Assembly: GCA_022825825.1 (NCBI GenBank)
Contig: JAJDWA010000062.1
Coordinates: 124,001-188,000 of the forward strand
DNA length: 64,000 nt
Reading direction: 5' to 3'
Source: Candidatus Poribacteria bacterium
Lineage (GTDB): Bacteria; Poribacteria; WGA-4E; WGA-3G
Part shown: piece by piece, positions 16,992 to 26,006 of the stretch
How the letters are laid out: every line of letters starts with the position of its first letter
Numbering within the stretch: the first letter of the stretch is position 1
Notes under the pieces: model-generated
Databases searched by the model: none
Told to the model about the DNA's origin: nothing
What the model saw: the letters and a program-made list of their open reading frames with translations, nothing else
Program-made: the position numbers and the translations under genes

Positions 16992-18485
16992 ATGGAACCA
17001 CCGAAAGTATTTGCCTCATATTCTCATGATTCAGATGAACACAAACAGTGGGTGCTAAAACTTTGTAATAAACTCGTTGAAAACGGTGTAGATGTGATGT
17101 TAGATCAGTGGGATGTACGCTTGGGCACAGATCAGACATTTTTCATGGAGAAACTTAGTACTGCTGATAGAGTTCTTATGATATGCACAGACGCTTATGT
17201 AAAAAAGGCAGATAATCGTGAGGGTGGCGTGGGATATGAAGGACTTATCATCACTGAGCAGATTGCTGAGGACGTGAAAACTGATAAATTTATACCAGTA
17301 ATTCGCCAATCCTCAAATGAAAGGAAAATGCCGATTTTTTTGGGAAAGAGGCAATATATCGAATTCACTGATGACGACAGATTTGATGAAAAGTTCAATG
17401 AATTGCTTCATGACATTCATGGTGTACCAATTATTTCAAGACCTCCGTTGGGGGAAAATCCACTTACTAAACAGTCATCTGAATTTGAAACCTCAGATCA
17501 TAACCTCCCCGAAATTCCTGACAAGATTGAATCGGTTTCCGATGCTTATGAGTCTGCATTTGAGTTTGCAAGAGCCGATGATACACTTGGTTGGCAAGAA
17601 CTTGTTGGAAAAATTCGATCTAATGTGCAAAATTCATTAGAGCAATTGAAACAAGAAAATTTAAATAGTGGAAACTTGGAAAACGCCGAACAACGCATTG
17701 GGGTAGTGGATAAAGCGATTAATATTATTTCACCTCTCATTTCTGTAGCATTGGCAGGGGTCAAATCGCAGAATCAACATTTTAACAATCAAACATTTAT
17801 ATTTGAAAGTTTACGTAGTATAGATGGATGGAACCGTAACTCTGGCGATGAGTACCGTATAGGTATTCCTAATTTCCTTGGATATGTTTACCAGAGTCTG
17901 CACGGGAGTATTAGTCTTAACACAAATCAATTATCATTAGCACTTGATTTAGCACGATTCAAGGTTCCTATAGTTAGAAGTCCACAATCACAACACGATA
18001 TGGTATGGAAAATCACTATGCTTATGGGGTGGTCTCAGGCACTCAACCAGAAATGTACAGAAAATTGGCAATATTTGGCAGACGCTTATGAGAGATGGAA
18101 GTGGTTACGTGACGTATTTGAAGATAATTCAACCTATCTTACATCCCTCGTTGCTTACTACATGGCACTAAAGATACATGAATGGGCGGTAAAAATTGCT
18201 TCCAAAAGCAAGGAAAGTCTAAATGCACAATACCTCAATGTGCCATTAGATTTTTTATTTGAGGAATCCGAAATAATAGAGCGTGCAACTTCGCTTCTCC
18301 TTCGCACCCTAAAAGTATCAGAACTTTGGGAATGTGTAGGTGTAAACATAGATCAGATGAGGGATTCATGGGAAATGTCAATTGAACAGTATAGCAGTCA
18401 ATTATTACATTTCTATGATTCAAGTCATCTGGAATTTCTTAGCAAGATCCCTCGTCAATATTTAACTTTTTTTGACGTTTTGTAA
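16992..18485 (+). CDS. SEFIR (TIR-like) domain protein, probable defence effector
   Basis: Residues 5-140 of this 497-residue protein form a SEFIR/TIR-like domain: VFASYSHDSDEHKQWV, then DVMLDQWDV, DRVLMICTDAYVKKA and GVGYEG, matching bacterial SEFIR proteins. These domains mediate signalling or NAD-directed activity in immune systems. The remaining 350 residues are mostly helical with no recognised motif and could sense infection. AGGAG at 16977-16981 supports ATG 16992. It converges on the type III restriction gene with 59 nt between stops, so it belongs to the same defence island. Whether it acts alone is unknown. Confidence 0.8.
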   Translation: MEPPKVFASYSHDSDEHKQWVLKLCNKLVENGVDVMLDQWDVRLGTDQTFFMEKLSTADRVLMICTDAYVKKADNREGGVGYEGLIITEQIAEDVKTDKFIPVIRQSSNERKMPIFLGKRQYIEFTDDDRFDEKFNELLHDIHGVPIISRPPLGENPLTKQSSEFETSDHNLPEIPDKIESVSDAYESAFEFARADDTLGWQELVGKIRSNVQNSLEQLKQENLNSGNLENAEQRIGVVDKAINIISPLISVALAGVKSQNQHFNNQTFIFESLRSIDGWNRNSGDEYRIGIPNFLGYVYQSLHGSISLNTNQLSLALDLARFKVPIVRSPQSQHDMVWKITMLMGWSQALNQKCTENWQYLADAYERWKWLRDVFEDNSTYLTSLVAYYMALKIHEWAVKIASKSKESLNAQYLNVPLDFLFEESEIIERATSLLLRTLKVSELWECVGVNIDQMRDSWEMSIEQYSSQLLHFYDSSHLEFLSKIPRQYLTFFDVL

Positions 18486-18544
18486 TTTATACAATTTAAT
18501 GCATTCCTCTGAAAATTGGAAAGCATGTCTGTAGAATACAATAT

Positions 18545-21193
18545 TTACACCTCCTCCGCAGAGGTAACAACCCCATAATTAACATTTAGCGCATCACAGA
18601 AATGCCGCCTACCACAGTCTATCTTCCATTCTTCATGGTGGCGGAGTTTTTCCGAATCCGTTGTACTTTTCGTTTCTATGACCAGATACAGTTTTTCTTT
18701 ACCTATGGGGTCGCCGTGTACATCAAGATCATCTTTGACTATCGCCCAATCTGGATTGTAGTTTCCTATCGGAGTTGGTACGGTGAAGAAAGCAGGAAGT
18801 TTCAAGTAAAGTATAATATCCTGTCGTTTCTCTAATCCCTCAACAAATTGCTTTTCAACTTCCGAATCCCAAATCACGTGATCATAAATGGAACGCGACG
18901 CGGGTTCCATGCAGTCCTTCCAACTTTCCAGTTCACAGTCGAATTGGCTCATTTCATACACTTCACCGATTTTTTCGTACTTTATGCCATCAATTAGTTG
19001 CGTTATAATTTTCTGTCTGATTTTCTCAACCACGATCTTAGCGAATTCAGGAGGGTTGTCTAAAGCAGCTTGCTGGTTTTGGGTACGCTTAAGAATTTCC
19101 AAGAGGGTTCGCCGTGTTAGTTTCATTGCTGGTGTTGTATGTGCCAAACGATGCTCAATTGACTTCAAGACGTTTGCCTTACCCGATAAACTGTATGTCA
19201 AGCTTCCATCCGCAATGAGCTCAACTTCAAAAGCGTTATCTTTATTAACTTTCAATTCCCCCCTCCTTATTGATATTTGCGGAAGTTCAATGTCGGTGTC
19301 ATCTAATATTTTTACAACATCTTCAATCAGTTTTTCTGTGTCAATTTGCACCTTGTATCGCGTTTTGTGTTTTATACGATCCCAGAGTGCCTCAAATTCC
19401 GGTTTAAGTGTCATTGCTTTTTTTAGTTTTATTGGACCACGTTCTCTTGCATTTTTCGGTTTGGGCATGCTATCACCAGTTCCAAACTCATCCTGAACTT
19501 CGGTTTGAAGTTCTCGAACATAATTGGTATAACTTTCGTTGGCAACGACAGTAAGCACGTTAAGTTTTTCGTCATGCACACGTTTTCCCTCTTGATTGAC
19601 AGCAAGGCGTACACCACGACCAATTTCCTGTCGTTTTTTCATATCAGAAACTGTCTGGTTCAACGTGCAAATCTGGAAGACGTTCGGACTATCCCACCCT
19701 TCACGGAGTGCAGAATGTGAAAAGATAAAACAGGTCGGTTCCTCAAAAGACAAAAGACGTTCCTTATCTTTCATAATCAATTGGTAAACCTCGCGATCCT
19801 TTTCTGCATCGCCTTTGGTATCTTCGTAAACAAGTTCTTCTTTTTCCGTTTGGCTTTTGGCTTTTGCGAAATAGGCGGCTTGTACATCTTCAGGTTGTTT
19901 TTCTCGCCATTCTGAGTACCTCTCTTCTTGTTTTAACTCATTAAAACATTCGTCAAAGAGTTTGCGAATGATTGGGTCTTTTCCTGCATAGTTGTCAACT
20001 CTATCAATAAAAAAGAGCGAGAGCACCTTAAGACCGGTATCTTTAAGCTTATTCTGTTTCCGAAAGTGTTCCTCAATTGTATAACGAATTTGTGCCTTAA
20101 AAATTGCTGTTTTATCAGCACCATGCGTGTCGCCAGTTTTTAAAACCTCGTTATTATCAAAATGCACCTCACCCCATCTAACGTTAATTTCTCTAATCCG
20201 ATAGCCTTGATACTGAGGCAGATTCGTCTTTGTCTCTAAATCATCGCCTTTTTTAAACGTAAGTGTCGTCTGCTTTGCCGTGTTATTTTTCATGAGTTTA
20301 TGCACTACAAGTTTTGCTGTCACTCGACTTTTTTGGCTTTGAACACTCTTAACATGAACAAAAGCAAGATTTGTATTTGCGCTCTCTTCAACACCTGCAA
20401 CCTCTATCCTTTTTACTAAACCCTCACGATAAGCGTCATAGGGCGTTAAGCAGTAGACTCGATTGTGAGGGGTCTTATGTGTCGCACTATATCTCAATGC
20501 AAACAGTGGGGAGAGACTGGAGAGAGCTTCCACACTGAGGTCACTTTCCATCCGCTGTGGTTCATCTAATATCAGAATCGGACGAGTCGCCCGGATAAAA
20601 TTCATCGGAATATCCCCTTGCAATCGATCAGTGCTTTTGTGAATCACGTTTTTTGAAGGTTGATTGAATGAGGCCATTGTTATAACCATAATTTCAACAC
20701 TATCGGATAACGCAAACTGGCGGACTTGTGACAACTTCTCGGAATCGTAAACATAATAACGATATGGGATGTTGTCATATAACTCTTTAAAATGTGATTC
20801 TGTCATTTCAAGCGTTTTTAGCACACCCTCTCTAATCGCAACGGAAGGCACTACGACAATAAACTTACGCATTCCGTAGTTTTGAAAAAGTTCCAGCACA
20901 GTACGCAAGTAGATATAGGTTTTGCCTGTGCCTGTTTCCATCTCAACAGAAAAGTTCGGAAATCCGTTTGTGGAAAACTCGCCCACCTCTATTCCGTTTG
21001 CCTCCTGAATTTCTTTTAGACGATCACTTATTTGTTCAGGATCTAAGTCAAGGCGGTTGGATATAGCAGAAAAGTTTGATTCCCCACTAAATTGTAGGGT
21101 TGTCCGGACAGGGATTTGTCCTTCAAACAATTGGACAACGGCATCAATAGCATCCCGTTGGTAGTCTTGGTTAGCGTCAAATTCAAATTTCAT
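18545..21193 (-). CDS. res: type III restriction enzyme Res subunit
   Basis: The 882-residue protein has a superfamily 2 helicase core: Walker A ETGTGKT near residue 90, DEPQ (DEAD-like motif II) near 215 and an Arg-finger segment QEIGRGVRLAVN in the second half. A C-terminal PD-(D/E)xK nuclease follows, seen as YNPDWAIV and LVIETKS near residues 820-855. This is the standard type III Res layout: ATP-driven translocation and cleavage near the Mod recognition site. ATG 21193 begins the homology; the upstream TTG at 21220 adds nine residues without a ribosome site. It lies 48 nt downstream of mod. Confidence 0.88.
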   Translation of the reverse strand: MKFEFDANQDYQRDAIDAVVQLFEGQIPVRTTLQFSGESNFSAISNRLDLDPEQISDRLKEIQEANGIEVGEFSTNGFPNFSVEMETGTGKTYIYLRTVLELFQNYGMRKFIVVVPSVAIREGVLKTLEMTESHFKELYDNIPYRYYVYDSEKLSQVRQFALSDSVEIMVITMASFNQPSKNVIHKSTDRLQGDIPMNFIRATRPILILDEPQRMESDLSVEALSSLSPLFALRYSATHKTPHNRVYCLTPYDAYREGLVKRIEVAGVEESANTNLAFVHVKSVQSQKSRVTAKLVVHKLMKNNTAKQTTLTFKKGDDLETKTNLPQYQGYRIREINVRWGEVHFDNNEVLKTGDTHGADKTAIFKAQIRYTIEEHFRKQNKLKDTGLKVLSLFFIDRVDNYAGKDPIIRKLFDECFNELKQEERYSEWREKQPEDVQAAYFAKAKSQTEKEELVYEDTKGDAEKDREVYQLIMKDKERLLSFEEPTCFIFSHSALREGWDSPNVFQICTLNQTVSDMKKRQEIGRGVRLAVNQEGKRVHDEKLNVLTVVANESYTNYVRELQTEVQDEFGTGDSMPKPKNARERGPIKLKKAMTLKPEFEALWDRIKHKTRYKVQIDTEKLIEDVVKILDDTDIELPQISIRRGELKVNKDNAFEVELIADGSLTYSLSGKANVLKSIEHRLAHTTPAMKLTRRTLLEILKRTQNQQAALDNPPEFAKIVVEKIRQKIITQLIDGIKYEKIGEVYEMSQFDCELESWKDCMEPASRSIYDHVIWDSEVEKQFVEGLEKRQDIILYLKLPAFFTVPTPIGNYNPDWAIVKDDLDVHGDPIGKEKLYLVIETKSTTDSEKLRHHEEWKIDCGRRHFCDALNVNYGVVTSAEEV

Positions 21194-21241
21194 TTTTCTC
21201 TTTTTTGGCGTAATTTGCAAGCGAAACTTGCTACAGAAAAG

Positions 21242-23097
21242 TCAGATTGTTTTGAGACGGCATTGCAAAGCAAGGTTTGCAGCGAGCGTATCATCTAACG
21301 CAATATCACGGCAGATAAACACAGAATCTTTTGATAAGTCCAAACTTTCTATATCTGTTTCTGTTAGTTGTTCATCTAAACAGATATGGAGTGATTGTGT
21401 CCCATTAGGTGTAGTAATGCAAAAAACGGTGTTTGTTGTGAGTTCTTTAACGGGTTGAATTGCACTGTCCAGCGGGTATCCTTCCTTGAGAATAATTTCA
21501 TAGAGAACGTCCTCTGCAAGCCATCCTTCTCGGAGTGGGTCAAGGGTCCCTTCTAACTCACTGAAAAGAGTCGGTTTTTCATCGGTTTCGGAATTGCTTT
21601 CAGTCTCATAATTTGATGGTGAGAGTTTAAAAACGCGAAATCCGGACGATTCGGAGAAATTCTGACAGACGCGCCGAATTCGTTCTTTGCCAATCTCATC
21701 GATAGTTTCAAAACCTGCTTTACGTCCTGCAGATTTTTCAGGTGTGGGTTCGGGGAGTTGAACCATGATGTATTGCCTATTACCGTTATCCTCTTGATTA
21801 AGTTCCAAAACAGCTTGTGCTGCTGTACAAGAACCTGCAAAAAAGTCTAAAACAATAGAATCAGAATTCGTGCTGAATTGGAGTAGATGTTTGATTAATC
21901 CAACAGGTTTAGGGTTACTGAAAATACCATCAGAATCGAAAATCTCTCTAAGTTGCCTTCTACCTTTGGGATTCTTTTCTACTTTAGTTAACAAACTTCG
22001 AGGTACCCTTTTAGATTCGTTCAAGTAAATTTTCTTTTCTACCTGCCATTCCCCATTCTGTTTTTTCCTGAAAACAATTCTGTCTTCGTCTTTTAATTTT
22101 AAGAAACCGGTTTCTTTTTGACCCCATTCCTTGTAAACCATTGTACCATCAGGACACTCAATTTCATATCGTAATCCCTCTGCAGGATTGTCTGGTCGCA
22201 TGGGTTCAAAAACACTAGTTTTATAAGGGCCACGCGTTTCATAGTAATCGTCTTTTTGTTTAAATGCAGTTTTTTCTGTTTCAGTAAGTGGGCGTCTTAG
22301 CCTATCAATCGCATGAAGGTTTTTCGCATAAGAAAGAATATATTCATGGTCAGTTGCAAAATATTTAGAATCATTACCACCACCCCCGTGTCGTTGCCAT
22401 ACTACCTGCTGAAGACAATTTTCTTCACCAAAAATCTCGTTCAGCATAAGCCGAAGGTTGTATACCTCCCGATCGTCAATGCTTACAAAGATAATGCCAT
22501 CATCGGTAAGCAGTTGACGTGCTAAAAAGAGGCGTGGATACATCATAGATAGCCAAGCGGAATGATAGCGACCACTCGTTTCTGGATTGGTAGTTTGCAA
22601 ATTGCCTTCTGAATCGACTTGTCCAGTCAATTGAAGGTAGGTGTCTAACGGCTTTTTATAGTTGTCGGGATAAATAAAGTCCCCGCCAGTATTGTAGGGT
22701 GGATCAATGTAGATAGCTTTGATACGGCCGAAATAGGGTTTATAGAGGAGCTTGAGTACCTCAAGATTGTCGCCTTCAATAAAGAGGTTTTGGGATGTCT
22801 CAAAATTTAGGGAGTCGTCATGGTCAGGTTTTAACGTCGCCTCGGTGGGGATGTTGAGTAGACGGATAGCGTTACGTTTGCCTGCCCACGTGAAGCGGTA
22901 AGTTTCGCTTTTTTCTATTTCGTTAACAGATTCTGTTAATACCCCCCCCCAATTTCACGAAGTAGTAAATTATTAAGTTTTTCAGGGTCAATCTCGCCTT
23001 CGGTAAGACATTCGGGGAAGAGCTGCTTAAGTTGTTTGAGTCTTTCCTCGTTGGGAGTCGTGGTGGTTTTTTGGACTTTATCAATAGTTTTTGTCAT
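21242..23097 (-). CDS. mod: type III DNA methyltransferase Mod, frameshifted in a G9 tract (phase-OFF)
   Basis: From ATG 23097 the frame runs 49 codons, enters nine G (22942-22950) and meets TAA at 22936-22938, leaving 53 residues. With one more G (or two fewer) the frame joins an intact 3' part, giving about 618 residues. Beta-class motifs are present: IEGDNLEVLK, catalytic DPPYN at about 132-136 and SAM-binding DFFAGSCTAAQAV near 380, with the target-recognition region between. A mononucleotide run near the 5' end of a type III mod gene is a classic phase-variation switch. A sequencing error in the run is the alternative. Without Mod, Res should also be inactive. Confidence 0.85.
22942..22950 (-). 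repeat. poly-G tract (nine G on the coding strand) within mod
   Basis: A run of nine identical bases about 150 nt into the mod gene; slippage by +1 or -2 would restore the reading frame. Confidence 0.85.
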
Positions 23098-23115
23098 CAA
23101 CGCTTTCCTTTTCCT

Positions 23116-23493
23116 TTATGAATGAACCCAGTTACCTCTGAAATTTCTTATCACGTTGTTTGAACTGAGTATATCCGACTCACTTACTCCGGGGAATGAA
23201 TTGGGACCTTGTCCCTTTTGGGTATCAATACTACCCAGTTCCAATTTTTCCGAAGTAAATTCTGTCTGTGTTTTGGGGCTCAAGAACGGCAGCATTCTAC
23301 CTAATAATGGTTCAATACGTGTAACTAACAAAATGTAGGCTATGATTGACAAACATACCGTAGCGATTGTCGCGATTTTTACAGAAAATCCGAGATGCAG
23401 CAGCATTGGATAACACACCAAAAGTGGAATGGTAATTAATATCAAACCGATTAATCTGAGAGTTTTCTCTTTAATGGTCTCTCTTATGTTCAT
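23116..23493 (-). CDS. small membrane protein upstream of mod
   Basis: The 125-residue protein has two hydrophobic segments near residues 12-35 and 37-58, followed by a polar Ser/Asn-rich tail of about 65 residues. I recognise no family. Its start overlaps the upstream small membrane gene by 23 nt and it ends 18 nt before mod, so it sits inside the restriction-modification operon. A membrane-anchored accessory role in defence is possible but unproven. Confidence 0.6.
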   Translation of the reverse strand: MNIRETIKEKTLRLIGLILITIPLLVCYPMLLHLGFSVKIATIATVCLSIIAYILLVTRIEPLLGRMLPFLSPKTQTEFTSEKLELGSIDTQKGQGPNSFPGVSESDILSSNNVIRNFRGNWVHS

Positions 23494-23746
23494 CTCTTAG
23501 TTCCTTTTTGATGTTCCGATAATTTTGAACTGCAGTTTTAATGATAAACTGTAATGCTCCAAGAGCACTAACAATAATTAAGGCACCATAAGTAATAGTA
23601 TCCGCTACATCTGTCCATTTTTCTCCAAGGGTATACTCGATTAGCAATGATATAAGATATGTCGCAAGAATAAAAAAAACAACCAGAATCGCTTCAAAAA
23701 TAAGATCAACTAACGAATTCAGAAATACGATAAACTTTTGTTTCAA
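23471..23746 (-). CDS. small two-helix membrane protein
   Basis: The 91-residue protein has hydrophobic helices near residues 12-37 and 50-70 and a strongly basic C-terminal tail (KKELRDEHKRDH). It starts with TTG; no strong ribosome site is visible. No family is recognised. It overlaps the next small membrane gene by 23 nt, which indicates coupled translation, and both precede mod. The MITE-like element at 23776-23907 lies directly upstream and could influence expression of the operon. Confidence 0.55.
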   Translation of the reverse strand: MKQKFIVFLNSLVDLIFEAILVVFFILATYLISLLIEYTLGEKWTDVADTITYGALIIVSALGALQFIIKTAVQNYRNIKKELRDEHKRDH

Positions 23747-23775
23747 ATTATATCTCGTTGTTGTAGATGTTTTAC

Positions 23776-23907
23776 TAGTGCTTAGTCAATCGCTAATTGA
23801 TGGACTTGAAAGGGGGCGGGAATCGGAGTTCCCTCCTACCATAAGCAGTCCATCGGTAGGAGCGATCTCCGAATCGCGACCTACAATAACATGTTGACAA
23901 AGCACTA
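23776..23907. mobile_element. 132-bp MITE-like element inside the defence operon
   Basis: Terminal inverted repeats TAGTGCTTAGTCAA and TTGACAAAGCACTA match at 13 of 14 positions and begin/end with TA, which suits insertion at TA by an IS630/Tc1-type transposase. The interior is nested palindrome: GATGGACT (23799) with AGTCCATC (23847), and CTCC/GGAG-rich arms at 23822-23840 and 23855-23873 that pair at about 16 of 18 bases. There is no coding capacity. The family of the parent transposon is not identifiable here. Confidence 0.7.
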
Positions 23908-23940
23908 TTATGCTTGATAAGTTAGGAAATTCCCAAGCAA

Positions 23941-24468
23941 TTAGGAGGTAGCTCCTTGTGTCTGTCCATCTTCTGTTGTGGAAGCAGCATCAGCATTAGC
24001 AGTTTCTTCTCTTTTAATTATGATTCCATCAGGCCCGGTTAAGTCTGGAATAGATAAAGTTTCGCCCTCTTTAAGTTTATGGGCGATGAATGCTATACTC
24101 TTAAAAATATGTTCATTGATAGCATCATTGTCTTTGTCAATATTTAGAGCTTTCGCCATTGGTAGCACAAATTCCTGAAGTATCTCATTGAAGATAGGGT
24201 GTTGACTGTGTGTCAATAGTTCTAATAGCAACATAGCTCTATCTATAAGCGTATCGGTATCATCAGCGGAAACGGATTTTTTATCTGCCATACCGCGTAA
24301 AATGACATATCCAACGCTCCACCACATCGGTGCCGTAAATTTAGATGAGTCTTTAGCAGTAACTTCTTTAAAGTAGGGTTGGCATTGTTCCGCGAGATAA
24401 CGTTCAAAATCGGCAATGTGTTTTTCTGCCCACTTGAGGTTAGCTTTGTGCTTTTTGTTTTGTGTCAT
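23941..24468 (-). CDS. hypothetical helical protein in the defence island
   Basis: The 175-residue protein appears mostly alpha-helical with no signal peptide or membrane segment. A Trp-rich MWWSVGY segment occurs near residue 48, and the tail of about 20 residues is low-complexity (Ala/Thr/Glu/Gln). I recognise no family. It lies between a DUF4926 gene and the MITE-like element, all in the direction of the restriction-modification genes. Its function is unknown. Confidence 0.6.
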   Translation of the reverse strand: MTQNKKHKANLKWAEKHIADFERYLAEQCQPYFKEVTAKDSSKFTAPMWWSVGYVILRGMADKKSVSADDTDTLIDRAMLLLELLTHSQHPIFNEILQEFVLPMAKALNIDKDNDAINEHIFKSIAFIAHKLKEGETLSIPDLTGPDGIIIKREETANADAASTTEDGQTQGATS

Positions 24469-24530
24469 TTGTTTACACTTTTAGGATAGTAGTGTTCTCG
24501 GAGTAATCTTAGAGTTTGTTGCGTGCTTAG

Positions 24531-24836
24531 TTATTCACTGGTAGATGTTGGAGGCTTCTGCATTGGTTTGTAGTGAAGGACCATAAGTTGAGAGGCACGA
24601 AATCCAAGGGATTCATAAGTCCGCCCATCTTTGTCACTAAATTCAACTTCAAAAGCGTCCCCGTTTGCAAGAATCTCAACGACTGTCCCGACTTGTCCTC
24701 GCCACAGATTATGTTCAGGCAAGTCGTGTATAAGTGCCACCATATCAAAAAGTTCAATTTTCTTTACATCTCTTTGTCCTGGATGGTAATCAGGCAAGTT
24801 CTCGAGATGTGCATTATTTGAAAAATTGGTTTTCAC
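24531..24836 (-). CDS. DUF4926 domain protein
   Basis: The 101-residue protein matches DUF4926 in its central 60 residues: 'FDMVALIHDLPEHNLWRGQVG' followed by TVVEI and 'VEFSDKDGRTY'. DUF4926 proteins are small, often sit beside DUF6883 or toxin-like genes, and have an SH3-like fold prediction; their role is not established. The start is GTG at 24836, with GGAGG about 10 nt upstream on the minus strand. No toxin-like partner adjoins it here. Confidence 0.75.
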   Translation of the reverse strand: MKTNFSNNAHLENLPDYHPGQRDVKKIELFDMVALIHDLPEHNLWRGQVGTVVEILANGDAFEVEFSDKDGRTYESLGFRASQLMVLHYKPMQKPPTSTSE

Positions 24837-25156
24837 AGTTTTCCTCCGAATTTACAACGGATAGGCAGTTATCAATCTTGGCATGTCAGAACCTTGTTCA
24901 ATAATCCATACGCTCAGAGTTTAGACAATAATCCCGCAGCTTGTGAATGTCCACAATAACTCGTCGGCATTTGGTATTTTCATGAAACTTGATTTACCGT
25001 ATGCACCAATTCGGAAACGGAGTAACTTTCTGGATAAACGTTGCCTTTGCCATATATAAGGCATTGGGTTTTCCAGATTGTATGATTTAAGGTATTATAC
25101 CAATTTACCAATCTATTTGTCAAATTTTTGATGGCAGTACAGTTTAGGTTCGGTAA
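24837..25156. other. 320-nt intergenic region without recognised features
   Basis: AT-rich sequence between two minus-strand genes. It carries the GGAGG ribosome site of the DUF4926 gene at its left edge. I see no repeat of the window's families and no RNA gene. Confidence 0.5.
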
Positions 25157-25441
25157 CTATTTTTTGTAACGTTTTCCTTTGATCTGAGCCAAAGCCATAA
25201 GAGCCTCAATCCGTTTCAAGTTGCAAGTTTCCAATTGGTGCGACAACATTTGATACTCGGTGAGTTCATCATCACTTATCGTTTCATTTTCACACTTGCG
25301 CCACAGCTGTTGATAACGTGTCTGATCTTTTTCGGGCAATCGTGAATTTTCTTGAATTATCGCCAACAAGGAGTCTTCCGTATCGGTGGATTGGATTGAT
25401 GTACAGGCGCTGTTGTGATTCTGTGTATTTGTATGTTTCAT
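25157..25441 (-). CDS. small hypothetical protein
   Basis: The 94-residue protein is soluble with a Ser/Thr/Asn-rich first 25 residues. A helical body includes 'RYQQLWRKCENETISDDELTE' and ends in a basic GKRYKK tail. GGAGG precedes the ATG. The helical part resembles short proteins found near toxin-antitoxin or defence genes in cyanobacteria, but I cannot name a family with confidence. It is the last gene at the right side of the defence island. Confidence 0.6.
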   Translation of the reverse strand: MKHTNTQNHNSACTSIQSTDTEDSLLAIIQENSRLPEKDQTRYQQLWRKCENETISDDELTEYQMLSHQLETCNLKRIEALMALAQIKGKRYKK

Positions 25442-25616
25442 TGCTCCATCCTCCGCTAACAGTACCGAGAGTAATTTAGAAGTAGATGTCTGTGTGAAGC
25501 ATCAACGTATATTTTGACATTTTTATGATTAAATTTAGTGTAACATTCTATTTGGTCAGTGTAAAATAAAAGAGTAGGTATTATTCGTATTTAGATCACT
25601 AAACGTAGATAGTACT

Positions 25617-25644
25617 ATTAGTGTTTACATGGATAAACATTAAT
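25617..25644. promoter_or_regulatory. operator-like palindrome
   Basis: ATTA-g-TGTTTA-catgga-TAAACA-t-TAAT is symmetric over 28 nt apart from the centre and one position per arm. It is a plausible dimeric regulator site; the regulator is unknown. Confidence 0.4.
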
Positions 25645-25808
25645 ACTGGATTTGAGGGCTTATCCTGACCAAACAATTGGATTTGACTCCGAAAATTTGG
25701 CTTATTTTAACGGACACAATAACAGTGGTTCAGAACGCGTATTCTGCTGATTCTAAAAGTTGGTTGGACCGAACTCACGTTAAGAAAAATGCCGCAGCTA
25801 TCTCTGTT

Positions 25809-25844
25809 CGTCAAGAAAATCAGACTTATTTTCTTGACGTTTTT
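25809..25844 (+). terminator. hairpin with T-run in the TonB receptor leader
   Basis: CGTCAAGAAAAT-7 nt-ATTTTCTTGACG followed by TTTTT: a 12-bp perfect stem with the form of a rho-independent terminator, 160 nt upstream of the receptor ATG. It may end upstream transcription or act as a leader attenuator. Confidence 0.6.
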
Positions 25845-26006
25845 GCCGACATCTGTTATCTTTTTAATAATTGAACGATTGTGGACAGCAGTGTTGTAGA
25901 CACTGTTATCCCATCATTAGTTAACCGAAAACCCTCGATTATTTTATTTTTCTTATGTGAATACTCTTGTGTAAGTTTTCAAATATTAGGAAAGAGGAGA
26001 ATCTCC

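Larger units (their letters stand above)
25442..26006. other. 565-nt divergent region ahead of the TonB receptor gene
   Basis: It contains a perfect 10-bp palindrome ATAGTACTAT (25609-25618) overlapping a larger interrupted palindrome at 25617-25644, and a terminator-like hairpin at 25809-25844. A 65-codon open frame at 25677 has no ribosome site and I do not call it a gene. Confidence 0.55.

Noticed and set aside
18500-18525. Weak inverted repeat between the SEFIR and res stops as a terminator
   Set aside because: Central mismatch, 4-bp arms and no T-run.
25677-25874. 65-codon open frame upstream of the TonB receptor
   Set aside because: No ribosome site, no family resemblance, and it overlaps a terminator-like hairpin.
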